From the NCBI GenBank assembly GCA_024734555.1, contig JANPWX010000537.1, positions 654,741-718,740 on the forward strand: a stretch of 64,000 nt of DNA. Reading direction: 5' to 3'. Positions within the stretch are counted from its first letter, which is position 1, and the number at the start of each line of letters is the position of its first letter. Below, piece by piece: positions 38,481-50,939 of the stretch. The notes below the pieces were generated by a model, which was not told the DNA's origin, did no database searches, and was given only the letters and a program-made list of their open reading frames with translations. The translations under genes and the position numbers were made by a program. The DNA comes from Trochalopteron elliotii (lineage: Eukaryota > Chordata > Aves > Passeriformes > Leiothrichidae).

Positions 38481-40167
38481 TTAGTGACTTGAGAATTAAA
38501 ATATAATCAAACATTATAAACCACACTAAATATTTATGACCATCTTTGTTAATGTAATGTTTCTTACTGCAGCTGTTAAGGCTTTTGTGATCTCTTTTTA
38601 TTTTTTTCTCTCTAGGAAGTTAAAACACAGGTCCTGACTTGTTTTATACTCAGACAAACATCTCTCATCTTGCAGACAACTGCAAGATTAATAAAATATA
38701 ATAATCTACCCAATATAATCCAAATATGATCAGGCCTATTCTTTTAATTATTCCTCAGAATGTTGTTTTTACACAGTGCTGAGACATTATATTCTGAGTT
38801 CCCAAGAAATTCCATATAAACTGTCAAGCCTTTTCAACACAATAAACTCCTTGTGATGATCTTGTATTTTCTAGGAGTTAATTGTCTACCTGGTAAAATC
38901 ACCACATAACAACACAATTGACCACTTCTGTTCAGCAGAAGCAGATTATAATGGCAGGTCAAGGCTAACACTTACTGCAGAACTTTCTGGCTAAGTTTGT
39001 AATTCCTCTTCTGACTTCCCATTTCTAAAAAATCTCTTAACATGACTATTCCAGGATTCATATTTTCTGCTTACAAAACTACATTATAGGCTAAATAACA
39101 GCTATGTCTACTTTGTGATAATATCTTAATATATTGTAATTGCTCCATACCTGGTATTATTAAACAGTGAAATAGTTTATACTTTGCTCTCATAACTGTT
39201 GTAGCCAGCCCCTGCAAATATTTTTTGACCTAGTATCTTATCAGTTTTCCTCCATGTGTCTACTTCAAACACATTAAAATAGCTCCGGCCTCTCTCAGTC
39301 TCTTTTAGTCCTGTTCTCAAATATTCTTTACATGTCATGAATTCATCAGTGCGATAGTTTTTTCCTTTCTTTTTCTTTTTTAACGAATTATCATTAATAG
39401 CTTGAGAGTCAGATTAAGCTCAGGATTTGCTTTGCAATCAGTGAGACTGAGTATTGTGGAACAATTGGTCCTCAATAACCATGAAAAGAATAATCCATTT
39501 TACAAGTTCCAGCATTTGGCTTGTCTATCCTCTCAAAATTGCTGAAGGATAAGGGCACCAACCAGTTAACAGAGGTATGAATAAAGACTACAGCTAATGA
39601 GACATACCACAAAACCTGGGCTTTTTCAAATTGTTTCCTGATATTATCTAAACAGAATACAGAACACGTTTTGGTATGGAAATGTTTCATAAGCTATCAG
39701 TTAGTGAGGGAACAGTTTTCTTTCCTTCTGACTGCCTGAAACAATCCTTTCAAGGCCTTTCCATGTGTTCTTTTTCTCAGTGTATAGGCAGTATGCAGCG
39801 AATCTATTTTTTTCCCCCAGAAATTAGCTGTGATCACAATTTGGAAATGTTTATACAAAATTATTACTCAGACATTGATCTATATTGCATTTTGAATGGG
39901 AAATGATTTTTTGAGTTAGCATTGTTGCAGTTTTTTATGATATAGTTGTTCTGCACTTCCTTCACAGCAAGAATCTAATAATGTAATGTGTGTTCTGAAG
40001 AACACATTAAAGTGACATTATGTGATCAGGATGCCAATTATAGTATGACTAAAGACTAGCTATCAAGCTACAGAAAGTCAGTAATTATGCTGATATAAAC
40101 ATAATGTTTATATGTCTTGAGCAGAAAAAAATTAATCCCATTTTATTACTTACATGTGATTATTGAC
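38481..40167. other. AT-rich non-coding DNA
   Basis: No gene or named repeat is seen. Frames of 72-76 codons near 39.5-39.9 kb have no recognised motif. Confidence 0.6.
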
Positions 40168-40284
40168 AAAACACTTAGGCATACATTTTCAAAGTATTGT
40201 ATGCTTTTTTAGCTGCATGACTCCCATTTAAGTCAATAGGAGTCACACAGTTAAAACCCTAAGCAACATTTTGAAAAATTGCCA
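40168..40284. repeat. Nearly complete amniote palindromic (MITE-like) repeat
   Basis: The left arm 'acacttaggcatacattttcaaag' through 'tgcatgactcccattt' mirrors the right arm 'aagtcaataggagtcaca' through 'accctaagcaacattttgaaaaatt'. The centre CTCCCATTTAAGTCAATAGGAG lies at about 40221-40242. Arm-to-arm matches include TGACTCC with GGAGTCA and ATTTTCAAA with TTTTGAAAAAT. I recall this design ('CTTAGG...CCCATTGACTTTCAATGGG...CCTAAG...TTTTGAAAAT') from many bird and turtle loci. It is the best preserved of the window's palindromic relics. Confidence 0.6.
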
Positions 40285-42985
40285 CCGAGAAACCTCTCTT
40301 TTATTGCTTAGCTACATAACCATTTTATTCTCTAGTAGTTCTTCCACATGGCATGCTAGTAGTATTGGCTGCTAGTAGTCCCATTAAAAAAACCCAACAT
40401 CTACAGGCTTTCAAATGTGGCGGTCTCTTTAAGGGCTGATTAAAAAAATAATAATAACATGATTTGTACTTCTATTGCTGCTTTCATCGGTTAAATGCTG
40501 GTGTTTAGTGCTTTTATTTAATTATGCCCCATGTCACTCCTCCAAGCAGGTGTACTCCAAGTAGCTGCCACCTTTGGTGGCTCACTTGAGGAGACAAGGT
40601 GAGTCAGTGGACAAACAAAGAATTGGACCAGCCCAGCACCAGGTCCTTGGTCCCTTGTTCCAGCTATGAAATAGTCTCAACATACAAAGAATCATCATTC
40701 AATAGTATGCAATGCATATGAAATGCTAACATTAATTGAAAATGGCACAGGAGTGACCTCACTTCAGTCTACTGAGGTCTGATAGTGCTTCTTTTCACTC
40801 ATTAATTCATTAATTAGTTTAAAAGGGCTAATGGAAAACAAAAATATTCCATTTGACAGGGTAGATTGCTGCTGAATATTTATATAATTTTTTATTATGC
40901 ATATGGAATCATAACTGCTTAACAGACAAGTCATTGCAGAGTTTTTGTTGTTGAGATAAACAAAATCCAGAATTTTTAGAGCACATCAGTTTAAAGAACT
41001 GATGGTATCTTGTCTACAATTTGACTTTTCAAGGCTAAAAAAGCTCTAGGAAAACAATTTTATGAACAGCTTAGTACACTGATAGGCACTGCAACTCAAA
41101 CACTTCCATTATGCTTTGATGGCTTCAGTAACTTGCAGCAAGAGCAGAGTGGTATCATATAAAATCTTTATGCTTATTATAGCTCTCTCTTAAGCAAAAG
41201 AAGAGATATGAACCTGTTATTTCTTCAAATGAAGAAGCATATGAGTAAATTACTCATTAATAGTGCTCATATGTAGAAAATAATTAATATTTTTGTATAC
41301 ATGCTGGAGAAATTGAAGAATTTTAGAGGTATCATTAGGTGTGGTGTTGAATCCATCAGTTTGGAGTTTTGAGTTTAGAGTGTCTTGTTGACACATGTAT
41401 ATATATTATACTATACCTTCAATTTTTCTCAACTGAGATGCATGCAAACTCTCATAAACTCTGGCTGGCCTATTTATGAACAGAAATGTTAGCCACACCC
41501 ACATTTCCTTGGAATAGAAGGTATAAGTTAGTGCAAAACAAAGGTAATAACGATTAAGAATTTTCATAAAATAAAAATTAGAATCCAATAAGATTCCTCT
41601 TACCATCCTGAGATATTTCATTTAATAGCAACATTTTTCTTATTTCACTGCAATAGTACTGCCATGCTCTAAGACAGAAATTGTTTTTCCTAGTCGATTG
41701 TACCCTTGTGCCTTTGTTGCTTGTATTTCTATCGACATTGAGTGCATTATCCATTGTTAAATGATTGATAAAAATTGTTAAATAAGGCAAACACTATATT
41801 CAGTGTAGTGTAATGAGGCCGATCACGAAGGAGAAATACTTCTCATCATGATATTAAAATTAAATGTAGCATTTTAAAAATTCTTAACATAAATAAAGAA
41901 GTTATTTATCTGGACCAATGCTTTTTCTGTAAGCCCAGTGTTCTGTATAAGTCATTGACAAAGAACATATTTTATTCTGTATAATACCTTCATTTTCTTC
42001 TCAAATGCATTTTGAACTTTCAATCATTAACCCTAAGATGCTCCACAACTCTATGGTTTCCCTGTCTAGGACTGTAACAGCTATTGCAGTCTTATTTTCC
42101 CTGCAGTTTTGCATATCTATAAGAATTTCTTTTTCAACATGGAATGTGATACAAGCCCTCATATTTAATTGCCTATGATAAACACAGTCTTATTCCTGAC
42201 CATAGTAAAATACTGAATTTAGCAGCTGTCTCTAGGCATACAGTTACCCACATGCCCTTCCTCTCCCCTCCAATTCCAATCAAGAATATTCCCAAGCTAC
42301 AGGAAACTAAGCTAGCAGCCATAAGGCATGCAGTACCTGTAACTATCAGTATACAAGGCAATGATGGAGTCAGTATCACATTCAATTGTCTTTGGTTGCT
42401 TTTCCTTATGACAAGCTAGTCATGCACAGCTGAAACCTTGAAATGAGTTTCCATTAAGTCTCAAAAGCAGAGTTGCAGTCTAATATCTGCATACTTGCCT
42501 ACTGCAATTACATAGCCAATACAAGGTCTATCTCTGAAAGCCACTTCCTGTTTTTTATTTTAAATACCTGGTTTTAATCTTTTTAATGGTGTTGCTTTTC
42601 TTTTGAAACAGACTTCTCTGTCATCCTTTACTCAGAATGTGACAGAGACTTACCTGCCATGTTTTTCACAGAAACTTTGATCTTAGTGTAATTGGCAACG
42701 TTTCCTGTTTTGTTAAATGATTTTCTCTGTTTTCTATATATTTATTATTTTTGAAGTTATTAAATAGACTCTTCCACATGTTGATGTAAGAACATGGATC
42801 AGTAGTCATTTTTCCTAGGTGCTAGGTTATAGAAGAGAATGCATCTATAAAAGTAATGATGTATTGTTAACAATGGCTTTTAAAATCTGAAATCCTCTTC
42901 TGCCTTAGTTTTCATAGCTGCTCTTGAAGCTATACATCCTCCTCCTCAAGGTAGTCCCTTAACTGAGTTCGAGCTTTTTGTCATC
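40285..42985. other. AT-rich non-coding DNA
   Basis: No gene or named repeat is seen. The 40.54-40.68 kb part is slightly GC-richer but has no feature I recognise. Confidence 0.6.
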
Positions 42986-43098
42986 TTTTTTGGGGTTTTG
43001 TTTTGTTTTGTTTTGTTTTGTTTTGTGGAGGGTTTTTTTGGTTTTTTGGGGTTTTTTTGGGGGGGTTGTTTTTGGTTGGTTGGTTTGGTTTTTTTCCT

Positions 43099-43132
<34 letters not shown>

Positions 43133-43232
43133 ATATGGAGTTTGGGGTTTTTTTTGGTTTTTTTTGTTTGGTTTTTTTTGTTTGTTTGTTTGGATTTTTT
43201 TGTCTTTTTGTTTTGTTTTGTTCCTTTTGGTA
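42986..43232. repeat. T/G-rich strand-asymmetric low-complexity tract
   Basis: About 245 bp are almost only T and G on the plus strand: (TTTTG)n at 42996-43025, mixed T6-8/G2-7 blocks, a run of 26 T at about 43096-43121, a short (GT)n, then (TTTG)n blocks. C and A are nearly absent. All long frames here (Phe/Gly/Trp-rich on plus, Lys/Thr/Pro-rich on minus, up to 119 codons) are low-complexity artefacts. Several G runs (4, 3, 4 and 7 G) could form a weak G-quadruplex. Confidence 0.95.
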
Positions 43233-43699
43233 GTTTCTCCTCCTGATCTCTTATTACATAAGAAATCAAATTTGGGATCTTGATAAATTCTCATTTCCCT
43301 TTTAGCCCCTTCTCTCATTTATCTGTGATATTATTTCCTGAGATAATTTCAACAACATAGAAGGGCAGATGGTTCACAAATTCCTTTCCTTGTGGTTAAT
43401 TGCCATTCAGTTCTACAGAGGAACCTATTTATTTCACATTTCCACTTTGTTTCTCTCATATGAAAACACAATTCAGTGAAAATTAGATATTTAACTGAAA
43501 AAAATGTCAACCAAATAAAATCAAAGCTGTAATAATTCTTTTGCTGTCAAAGACCAATCTATATTCTTAATGCCAAAACATCTAGGGACACCTAAGCATC
43601 ATTGTGGCAAGTAGATATTGTAGCATGTGCCACAGGAGCTCATCATACTAAAAGAGAGGGTTCTTTCCTTCTTCTTGTATGTAAATTATTTGCCTAATA
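43233..43699. other. Non-coding DNA, nothing recognised
   Basis: No gene, repeat or regulatory block is recognised. Confidence 0.6.
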
Positions 43700-43930
43700 T
43701 TATCTAATGACCTCCAAATCTGTTATGTATTTAACTTCACTGCTACTTTGTGAAATATGCATCCTATAATTCAGCTAAGGTTCGGTGACATTAATTGGTT
43801 TAGAAAAGGCCGCATAGGAAGATGATGGTAGAGAGAGTAACCGATCATAAATCCTTTAATTAACAATGTATAATAACATATATATTCTCTATTCATAATT
43901 GCATATACACAGCATGTCCGCAATCTAATT
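43700..43930. promoter_or_regulatory. Candidate conserved non-coding block
   Basis: A repeat-free block with 'tgaaatatgcatcctataattcagc', 'gacattaattggtttag', 'cctttaattaacaatg' and 'attcataattgcatata' (homeodomain, POU and SOX-like words). It has five CpGs within about 150 bp ('gttcggtg', 'ggccgca', 'aaccgatc', 'gtccgca'), dense for this CpG-poor window. Retained CpGs in unmethylated or constrained DNA are suggestive, not proof. Confidence 0.28.
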
Positions 43931-44224
43931 TTTTTGTTGTTGTTCGGAGGAGGGTTTTTTTCTACATGACCGAAAGTAATTTAATACAAAAAGACCTACG
44001 ACAGCAGTGATGTTTAGCTGCTTTTGGGGTTATGCAGCAGAACATTCATGTTTTTCCAGGTGTGAAGATTTTGAGCACAAATTTGTAGTGACTTATAAAC
44101 CTGTATCTCAATGATTAAAGAATTTAAGTTCAATTTTTGGTGCAGCAAGCAAAGTCCTCTAAGTGCCCCAGGTAAGTTTTCTCATCAGATGTGTCAGGAA
44201 GTTCTCTTCCACACACTCCAGACT

Positions 44225-44760
44225 TCTTCCTCTCTGCTGTGTTGAGTTTCCATTTAGTGAAATCTCAGCTTATAGGACACTTCATCTGCCTCTTCATCCT
44301 GGTTGGATGGTCTATAACAAACTCCCCCTGAGATGTCTGCCTGGTTAGCCTTCCCCCTGATCCTTACCCATAGACACTCAACTTTATCATCACCCCTGTC
44401 GTGTGAGTGATGTTCCCCTATGTGTCATAGCTTCCCTGCTGCACAATGGCTTCCTGCTCCTCCTGCTTCTTTCCCATACTGTGTGCACCGGTACGGATGC
44501 ACTTCACCTGGGCTATCAGTTTCACTCCCAACACTGGCATAACACCCCCAGGCTCATCTCTAGCGAGCCTGGTCTCATCCCCTTCCCCCTTCAAACCTAG
44601 TTTAAAGCCCTCTCTCTCAATCAACCCTGTCAACTCATGAGCTCATGAACCTTTTTCCCCTTTTAGACAGGTGAACCCCATTTGTCTCTAACAGGCTTGG
44701 TGCTGTGTAAACTACGGCATGACTGCAAAAGCCAAATACAGATGGCACCTGCCTTTTACC
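44225..44760 (-). mobile_element. CR1 LINE fragment spanning the ORF1/ORF2 junction
   Basis: The minus strand from about 44755 resembles the end of CR1 ORF1 (SGNH/esterase-like region; 'tgtctaaaaggggaaaaaggttc' and 'tgagttgacagggttgattga', pattern LSQRGKRFLAHELAGLIERAL). It passes through a linker (ARDEPGGVMPVLG) and reaches the start of the ORF2 AP-endonuclease domain (KCIRTGAHSMGKKQEEQEAI, pattern LKCLYTNARSMGNKQEELE). A stop follows at codon 72 of the open frame (44633-44418). Further left, 'gtctgcctggttagccttccccctgatcc' and 'catcctggttggatggtctata' fit later endonuclease sequence. The segment in between (near 44396) is missing roughly 200 bp relative to what I recall. It is dead. This 5' part of CR1 is rarely kept. 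Confidence 0.8.
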
Positions 44761-47700
44761 CATTTTAGTTTAGATTGGGTTCGGCCTGCTGTTCTTGGTG
44801 CCTAGACATTTTTCTAGGGGTTGTAGGTTCATAATCCTGTAGAAGACAGAATTGCAAGAATTCTTTCTTCTCTAGGACAAATTCTAGAGTAGTTTTTTAC
44901 AATCACAGAACTTTGATTTAAACAATGAGGTATGTATTGTTTTGAATCAATATTTGCTTATTTATTTTTCTGTAAAAAGACAGGTTCCTAATGTTCAGCA
45001 AATATTAAAATACATTGTTAATGCAAGTTTTGTATCTGATGTTTCTCTTTGCTAGATTGTTAGATATATGAAATCTTTGCATTTTTTTAATAAATTTCCT
45101 GCTAATATGGATTTATGTGAGTTTTAATAGACATATCCATTGTTTTAGTACATGGTCGTTGCTATATTTTTTATATATAAAAATTTTATATTCAGCTGGT
45201 TCAGCTGAATGGGTATCATGTCTTTATATTTGGCTTATTCAGAAAAGACTTCTTTTAGAGAAGCACAAAATAGTTCATTTTTTTAATATAAGCAAAACAG
45301 ATTTAACTTTCTTCTAAATAAGGAATGGATAAATTTATCAAATAATTTTTCATTTTAGTTTGCTACATTAAACCACCTGTAGCCCTCAGTCACTAGACGA
45401 CTTCTGACCTGGCATCTCCTGTCATGTTGGAAGAAGCTCTGCCGGGAGAATATGCACACTTTAAGAGTATGCAGAGGTCATTTGTTGTTAATACACACAG
45501 CAGAGGACTGGTCACTACATGTAGCTAGGCTGAGGTGTATATTCAATCTTACTTTCCTTTGTGTGAAGGTGGAAGTCGATCAGATGGAGAAGCAGAGGCC
45601 TGCATTGCTCTGTGGAAGATGCTGCTCCTCAGCATTGCCGCATTGCTGACTTCTTATTTCCTTTTTGTCTTGTGGATTTTTACCTTTCCATGTCAGTATT
45701 TTTCTTCTTCAACCCTTGACCTGGTTTCACCATCTCAAGAGTTCCAATTCTGTCTGTGTTTTTACTTCACTTCTATGGTTTTAGCTCATGTGTTTTCTCA
45801 TACCTTAAAAAACAATTTTCTGAGCAAAACTGAGCCGTGGTCACAGAGTTGTGCTGTATCAAACTAAGCCTTCGATCCCAGAGAGTTGAACCTCCACACC
45901 AAGAGTTGTAGACTTAGCTAGGAAGGGGCACTCAACCATCTCCTTTTGCTGTCATAGTGGGTGTTAGAACTAGTAGATCTCATCTTCCTCAACCTGGTTT
46001 TTAACAATAGAGAAAGAAAACAAATCTTTATAATTTGTCAATTCCGAGGCAATTTCTCCCCTTTGAGTGAACTAGTAATTGAATCAATTTGACTGAAATG
46101 AAGAAAATATTCCCTTTGCAATTGTGAAAGATTCTACTGCTGCCAACAGCTGGTATTCATTTCAACAGACTCTGAATCTAGTAGTTTTCCATCAATTCAG
46201 ATTTATCATTCCATACTTCAAATCGAACAGGCTGTCATGTATGGCATGTCCACTACTGATCAAAATACATTAATTAATGTTTTAATTTGAAATTCCTATT
46301 TGTATTTTACAATGTACTTTCTTAAAAATTATAAATAAGTTTTCTAACCAGTCTTGTAATGTTCCAATATCACACTCTATTAGCTTTTAAAGCAGAAAGG
46401 CTTAATTCAAACTCTCCCTTGAATAGTCTGTGAATAGCAGTAGCTCTCTATCTGTGCCTGGCAAAGGCTCTCAAAACCAAGGTCTAGCTGGCATGGAGAA
46501 AAATTGTGCTGAGGCCAGTCAAACAATTTAACAGTACAATTATCAAAGTTTCAGTGTCCAGGAATGTCAAATTTAATCGTGCAAGTATTGTCTTATTGGA
46601 TGAAGGCCTGGAAATAGTATGGGAAACATAGAGTTTGTGACTCTCATAAGGGGTTGGGCATGTGATGCATGGCACCCAAAGCCTTGGGTGCATTCAAATA
46701 GCAGATGAAAGGACAATTCAAAGGTATTAAAAGTTATTGCTTTACACATATTCAAGGAAATTGTGGGGTTAGGTAAGTTCTGGGTATGTACACAAGATAA
46801 TGAGACATATGACATAACAGTCATCTATAGAAAGGGTGTACTTAGTACAGAATTCATTGAACTACATGAAAAATAACACCTTAGGATTGCAAAATATTCA
46901 AGTACAGGTTACAAAATCCTCAGATCTATCAAAACAGACTACATACACAACTGAAAAGCAGATTCTGTGTTATGAATGTCTGACTCGTGCCAGTCATTTG
47001 TACATTTGGGAGAATAGATTTGTCTTCCATTGAGAAAGGAGAATGGGATTAGCACAACTCATCTGATGTGCTTTTCTAACAGCATAACCTTTTTCAGAAG
47101 AAATTCTGGGACTGCTGCAAATTATACCAACATTCTGCAAACAATCCAATGAAAATGGCATTTTCATTGTCTTTCCTATCCGTAAGCCTACTCAGGTACA
47201 TGGCACTGAAAATGCCCTTCACTAGAGGGTGGGCAGTACTCCTGCAAAATTTTGGGTCGTTGGAGTCCAGCAAAGGAGATCCAAAGTGCTCCTGAATGGG
47301 CAAGAGGGTCAAGAACCTTCAGAGCCAAGTAGAGAGCAGGCATTTCCTGAGCTAATAGCATTCAAGTATCCTCACAAAATTCTCATTGTTGTTCACAGAC
47401 AGAAAACAGCACTCATATACTTTAAAATACTTAGAAGAAACTCATTCTCCTGAAAGACTACTCATTTCTCTTTTCTTACGGTTACTCTTTAGCTAAATAA
47501 TGACTTCTGTAATAATTTAAAAATTGAATTTATTAAATAGATTGCTAAAAATTGTTCAGTCTTATTTCAACAATGGTCTTTAGCTACAGACTTTTGAAAA
47601 CACCTGTCAGCTGCCTTTTTCTGGAGGTCCTCACTTAGTATAAATTTCCAGGAAATATACATAAGCCAAAATATTTGCTTGTTCATCTGGAATTTTCTCA

Positions 47701-49966
47701 TTTTTATTTGGGTGGCATTGGCTTACGTGTGAAACATAATCAGTATCATGCTGTCAGAGATATCTTATTGTTTGAATACATTCTTCATGGGGGGAAAAAA
47801 ATTAAAAGGAAATTGAATTTTTTTTAATACAAAAAATACAAGCCTCTCTGAAATTACTTCTCACAAAAACCTAGAGGGATTCTTCTTCTGACCTAACCAT
47901 CCCTTTCTGCCAGGACTGCCAGCAACAAATCAGCAACTGTGTTTTGCTAAGTATTGTTGTTCCAATTCTGTGTTTGTGTTTGGGTTGTTGAACTGTCACT
48001 TATACAAGGTATAACTTGTTCAAGATTCAAGAGCCTACACATGCAATAAAACATGTCTCACCAGAGATCCAGGAATGATTTAAAAACTTCAAGTATGCAT
48101 CCTAAGAATATCTGTAGATTACTTGCTTGTAATATCCTACAGTTATACCCTATGTGAACTGTCTTTTTAAACAAAGATGTCACTGTATTGCTATTAAGAG
48201 ATTATGCATGATAAATTAAAGTGTGAGAAGAATGATGGATGTTGACAGGAGATGGAATACAGTGGCTTCACCTGGTTTCAGCTGCACAAATCTCAACAGC
48301 TAGCAAAGTCCTGTACAGTAGTCAGTCTGGCAAAGGAACCTGCTCTGTCAACATTGTCAAAACTTTGGCAGAAACCAAAAATGTCATCCGAAATAAAAAG
48401 ATATGGTTTATCATTTCCCCAATCCTGTTGTACACAGGTATCAGATTTCTGTAGTTGCATGTTCTTCTTCCAAGACAGATTGCCTTCAGTTTCTAGGATT
48501 AAGACCAACATTTTTTTTAAAGGTTCTGTTAAGAAAACAGTGCTTCTTGCCATAAAATTACACATTTAGGGCAGATTTTATTTAGCACAAGCAGGATTGA
48601 CTTTGAAATAAAATTCAACAGGTTTCCCACTTGATTTTGATTTAATGGGCATCTTCAGTAGGGGACCTCAGGGTAGGCTGGCTCTAGCTATTTGTCTTTA
48701 TACTGGGTAGTTTATATATTTTAAGAAAGTGACAAATGGCAGCTTTAAAAAAACTCATTATGGTAATTGATTATTATAGGAAAACCTTGGAAACCTTATG
48801 AGAGACATATTCTCTAAGTGTCTTAGCTTTAATCCAGACCTGTAATTAGAAGAATCCATGAACATTTATCACATTCAGAGACATTTGGTCAGAAGGTTTT
48901 GAATAAAAGTCTGGAGTCACTTTATCGTTCTGTGTTAAAATCACATACTTTAGCAGTTTTCCCTTACCATTGACAGGTTAATTTGCCCATCTGAACAGAG
49001 GCTCACACACTCTAAGGATCCCTCTAAACTGAGTCCCACAAGAATTTTCCTGTGCACGAACTCTGGCAAAGGTGGCTGGACTATTAGACTGATATATTTA
49101 TGAGTTTTCTGATCAAGTCAGGTTTTCACTGTAGAATTTGTTCAAGAATTTGAGTTATTTGTTATCCCTCCACTTTTTCTCCTTGGCCTCTCCATCTGTC
49201 TGAAACTTCGAGCGTCTCAGCAGGAAACTCATTGAATCTCATGATCCTTCCTTGCCTCACCTCCCTTATTTTAGCTGTAGCTCATTCTGACCAAGTTTTG
49301 AGAGATTCCAGTCCTGGATCCATATGTAAACTCATTTTTAATTCAAGGCCTTTTGGTTAGATAATTGACTTATTTAAGCAAGCAAAAATCCCCCATTTTA
49401 TTAAATTACAGCTAATGTGGCTAGAATTTTATTTTCCTTTCATTAATGAAAAAAAAGATAAATATCTCAAACAAAAATTGGGGCCAAACTTTTTCTATCT
49501 AATGTTACATTATCAATGCCTCTGGAAAACAGAGACAACATTTCTTGTCTCTTTTACAGAGACAATAAGTACATAACAGTCTTAATGACTGTTTTCAGAA
49601 ATTCTGAATACGAAAAATTGTATCTTTGATTTCAAGTCCTTAATCATGTACAAACTTGAGAAGTGGTCACTTTCCCTGTGTACAGAAAAGTAAATATTCT
49701 GCAGCTGATTCTTTAAGAACCTTTTGTTCCTGATTTAGGTCTGTAATATGTGACTCAGTTTGTCACATATATCTAAGGAGGTGTACATTTCATGTTTCTT
49801 CTAAGAAAGAAAGGAATGGAGTACTCAGGATAAACCATAATTGAGCATAAAAAGACAGGAAACATTTACAAAGCCATACATGTTACTATGGTACATATAC
49901 TTCAACAGTTTCTAGTCCAGACAAGGTCTTTTGCAGCATGGCTTATCAGGAGTAAACTACCATGTA
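44761..49966. other. AT-rich non-coding stretch
   Basis: No supported gene. A 110-codon frame at 45535-45867 (hydrophobic middle MLLLSIAALLTSYFLFVLWI) and opposed frames at 48239-48569 have no recognised family and no splice or codon support. No named repeat is seen. Confidence 0.55.
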
Positions 49967-49978
49967 TGTAGTAGTAGA

Positions 49979-50013
<35 letters not shown>
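49967..50013. repeat. GTA/GGA trinucleotide microsatellite
   Basis: (GTA)n, interrupted by one GAA, changes to (GGA)4 and back to (GTA)3. The minus-strand frame through it encodes Thr/Pro runs and is an artefact. Confidence 0.93.
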
Positions 50014-50939
50014 ATATATGAGGTATTGTTTCTTTCAACCAGATTTCATCATGGTAAACCTCAACATTTATAGTGTTTTCTCTTATGGCACCACATCCTG
50101 AAGGAAAAGCAGCGTATAAGAATGTCATCTTCATTTTCTAAAAAGTGATCCTCTAGGTGTGAAAAGATTGACTTTGTCAGCTTAGGTATATATAAGCCTC
50201 AGTAGTAAGAATGTAAGTGAAAGAACTATAAAAAAAAATCTTAAAACTTCAATTGTTTTTAACAAAAATAGCAATTTTCAGAAAACTTTCATGACTTTTT
50301 TATGCCCAGAGTTGACAATGCCATTCATTTGTCTTTCTTTAAATATGTTATATTCCTTCATATAATGTCCTGCATATAAATTTACATATGTCTATAACAG
50401 GAACAAGCCACAAAATCTGAGAAATTAAGTTTTTGAAAGCAAAGATTTTTTGACTCTTTTAAGTAGATATGTAATAAAACCAAGCCCATAACAATTACAT
50501 TTATTCTTTCCCCAAAGCAAGCTACATCTTTTAACCATTAAAGTTTCTCTTATTCCAAGTTTGCTTCAGTCTGTAAACCCCTCTTTAAGCATGAAATAAA
50601 AATCATTATTCCTTTGGCAAGTGTACAGTTTCTTTGTCAAAAATTGCTTAATTCAAATATTCTGCTCACGAAGATATATTATTTGGCAGCTTGATGTATA
50701 TAGTAAAAGTGAAAGATATTTGTTAATAGCAGAGAAGAAAATTCATGTTCTTTTTGTTTCCAGAAAACAGAGATTTTTCAAGTTAGCCATTGTTTCAGAT
50801 GGATAAATGTCAGGTAAACAATGCAAAGTCCAAAGGTCTAACTCTCTGAGTTCTTTTATCTGTACAGTCAGTGGGAAAAGAGCACACCGGCATGTGGCAG
50901 TATCAGACCATAAGATTTCAAAGACTGATGCAAGTGTAC
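50014..50939. other. AT-rich non-coding DNA
   Basis: No gene or named repeat is seen. Confidence 0.6.

Noticed and set aside
42946..43318. Lys-rich (up to 119 codons) and Phe/Gly/Trp-rich frames
   Set aside because: They are direct translations of a T/G low-complexity tract.
45535..45867. 110-codon frame with a hydrophobic segment
   Set aside because: The hydrophobic run comes from T-rich codons; no family similarity or gene context.
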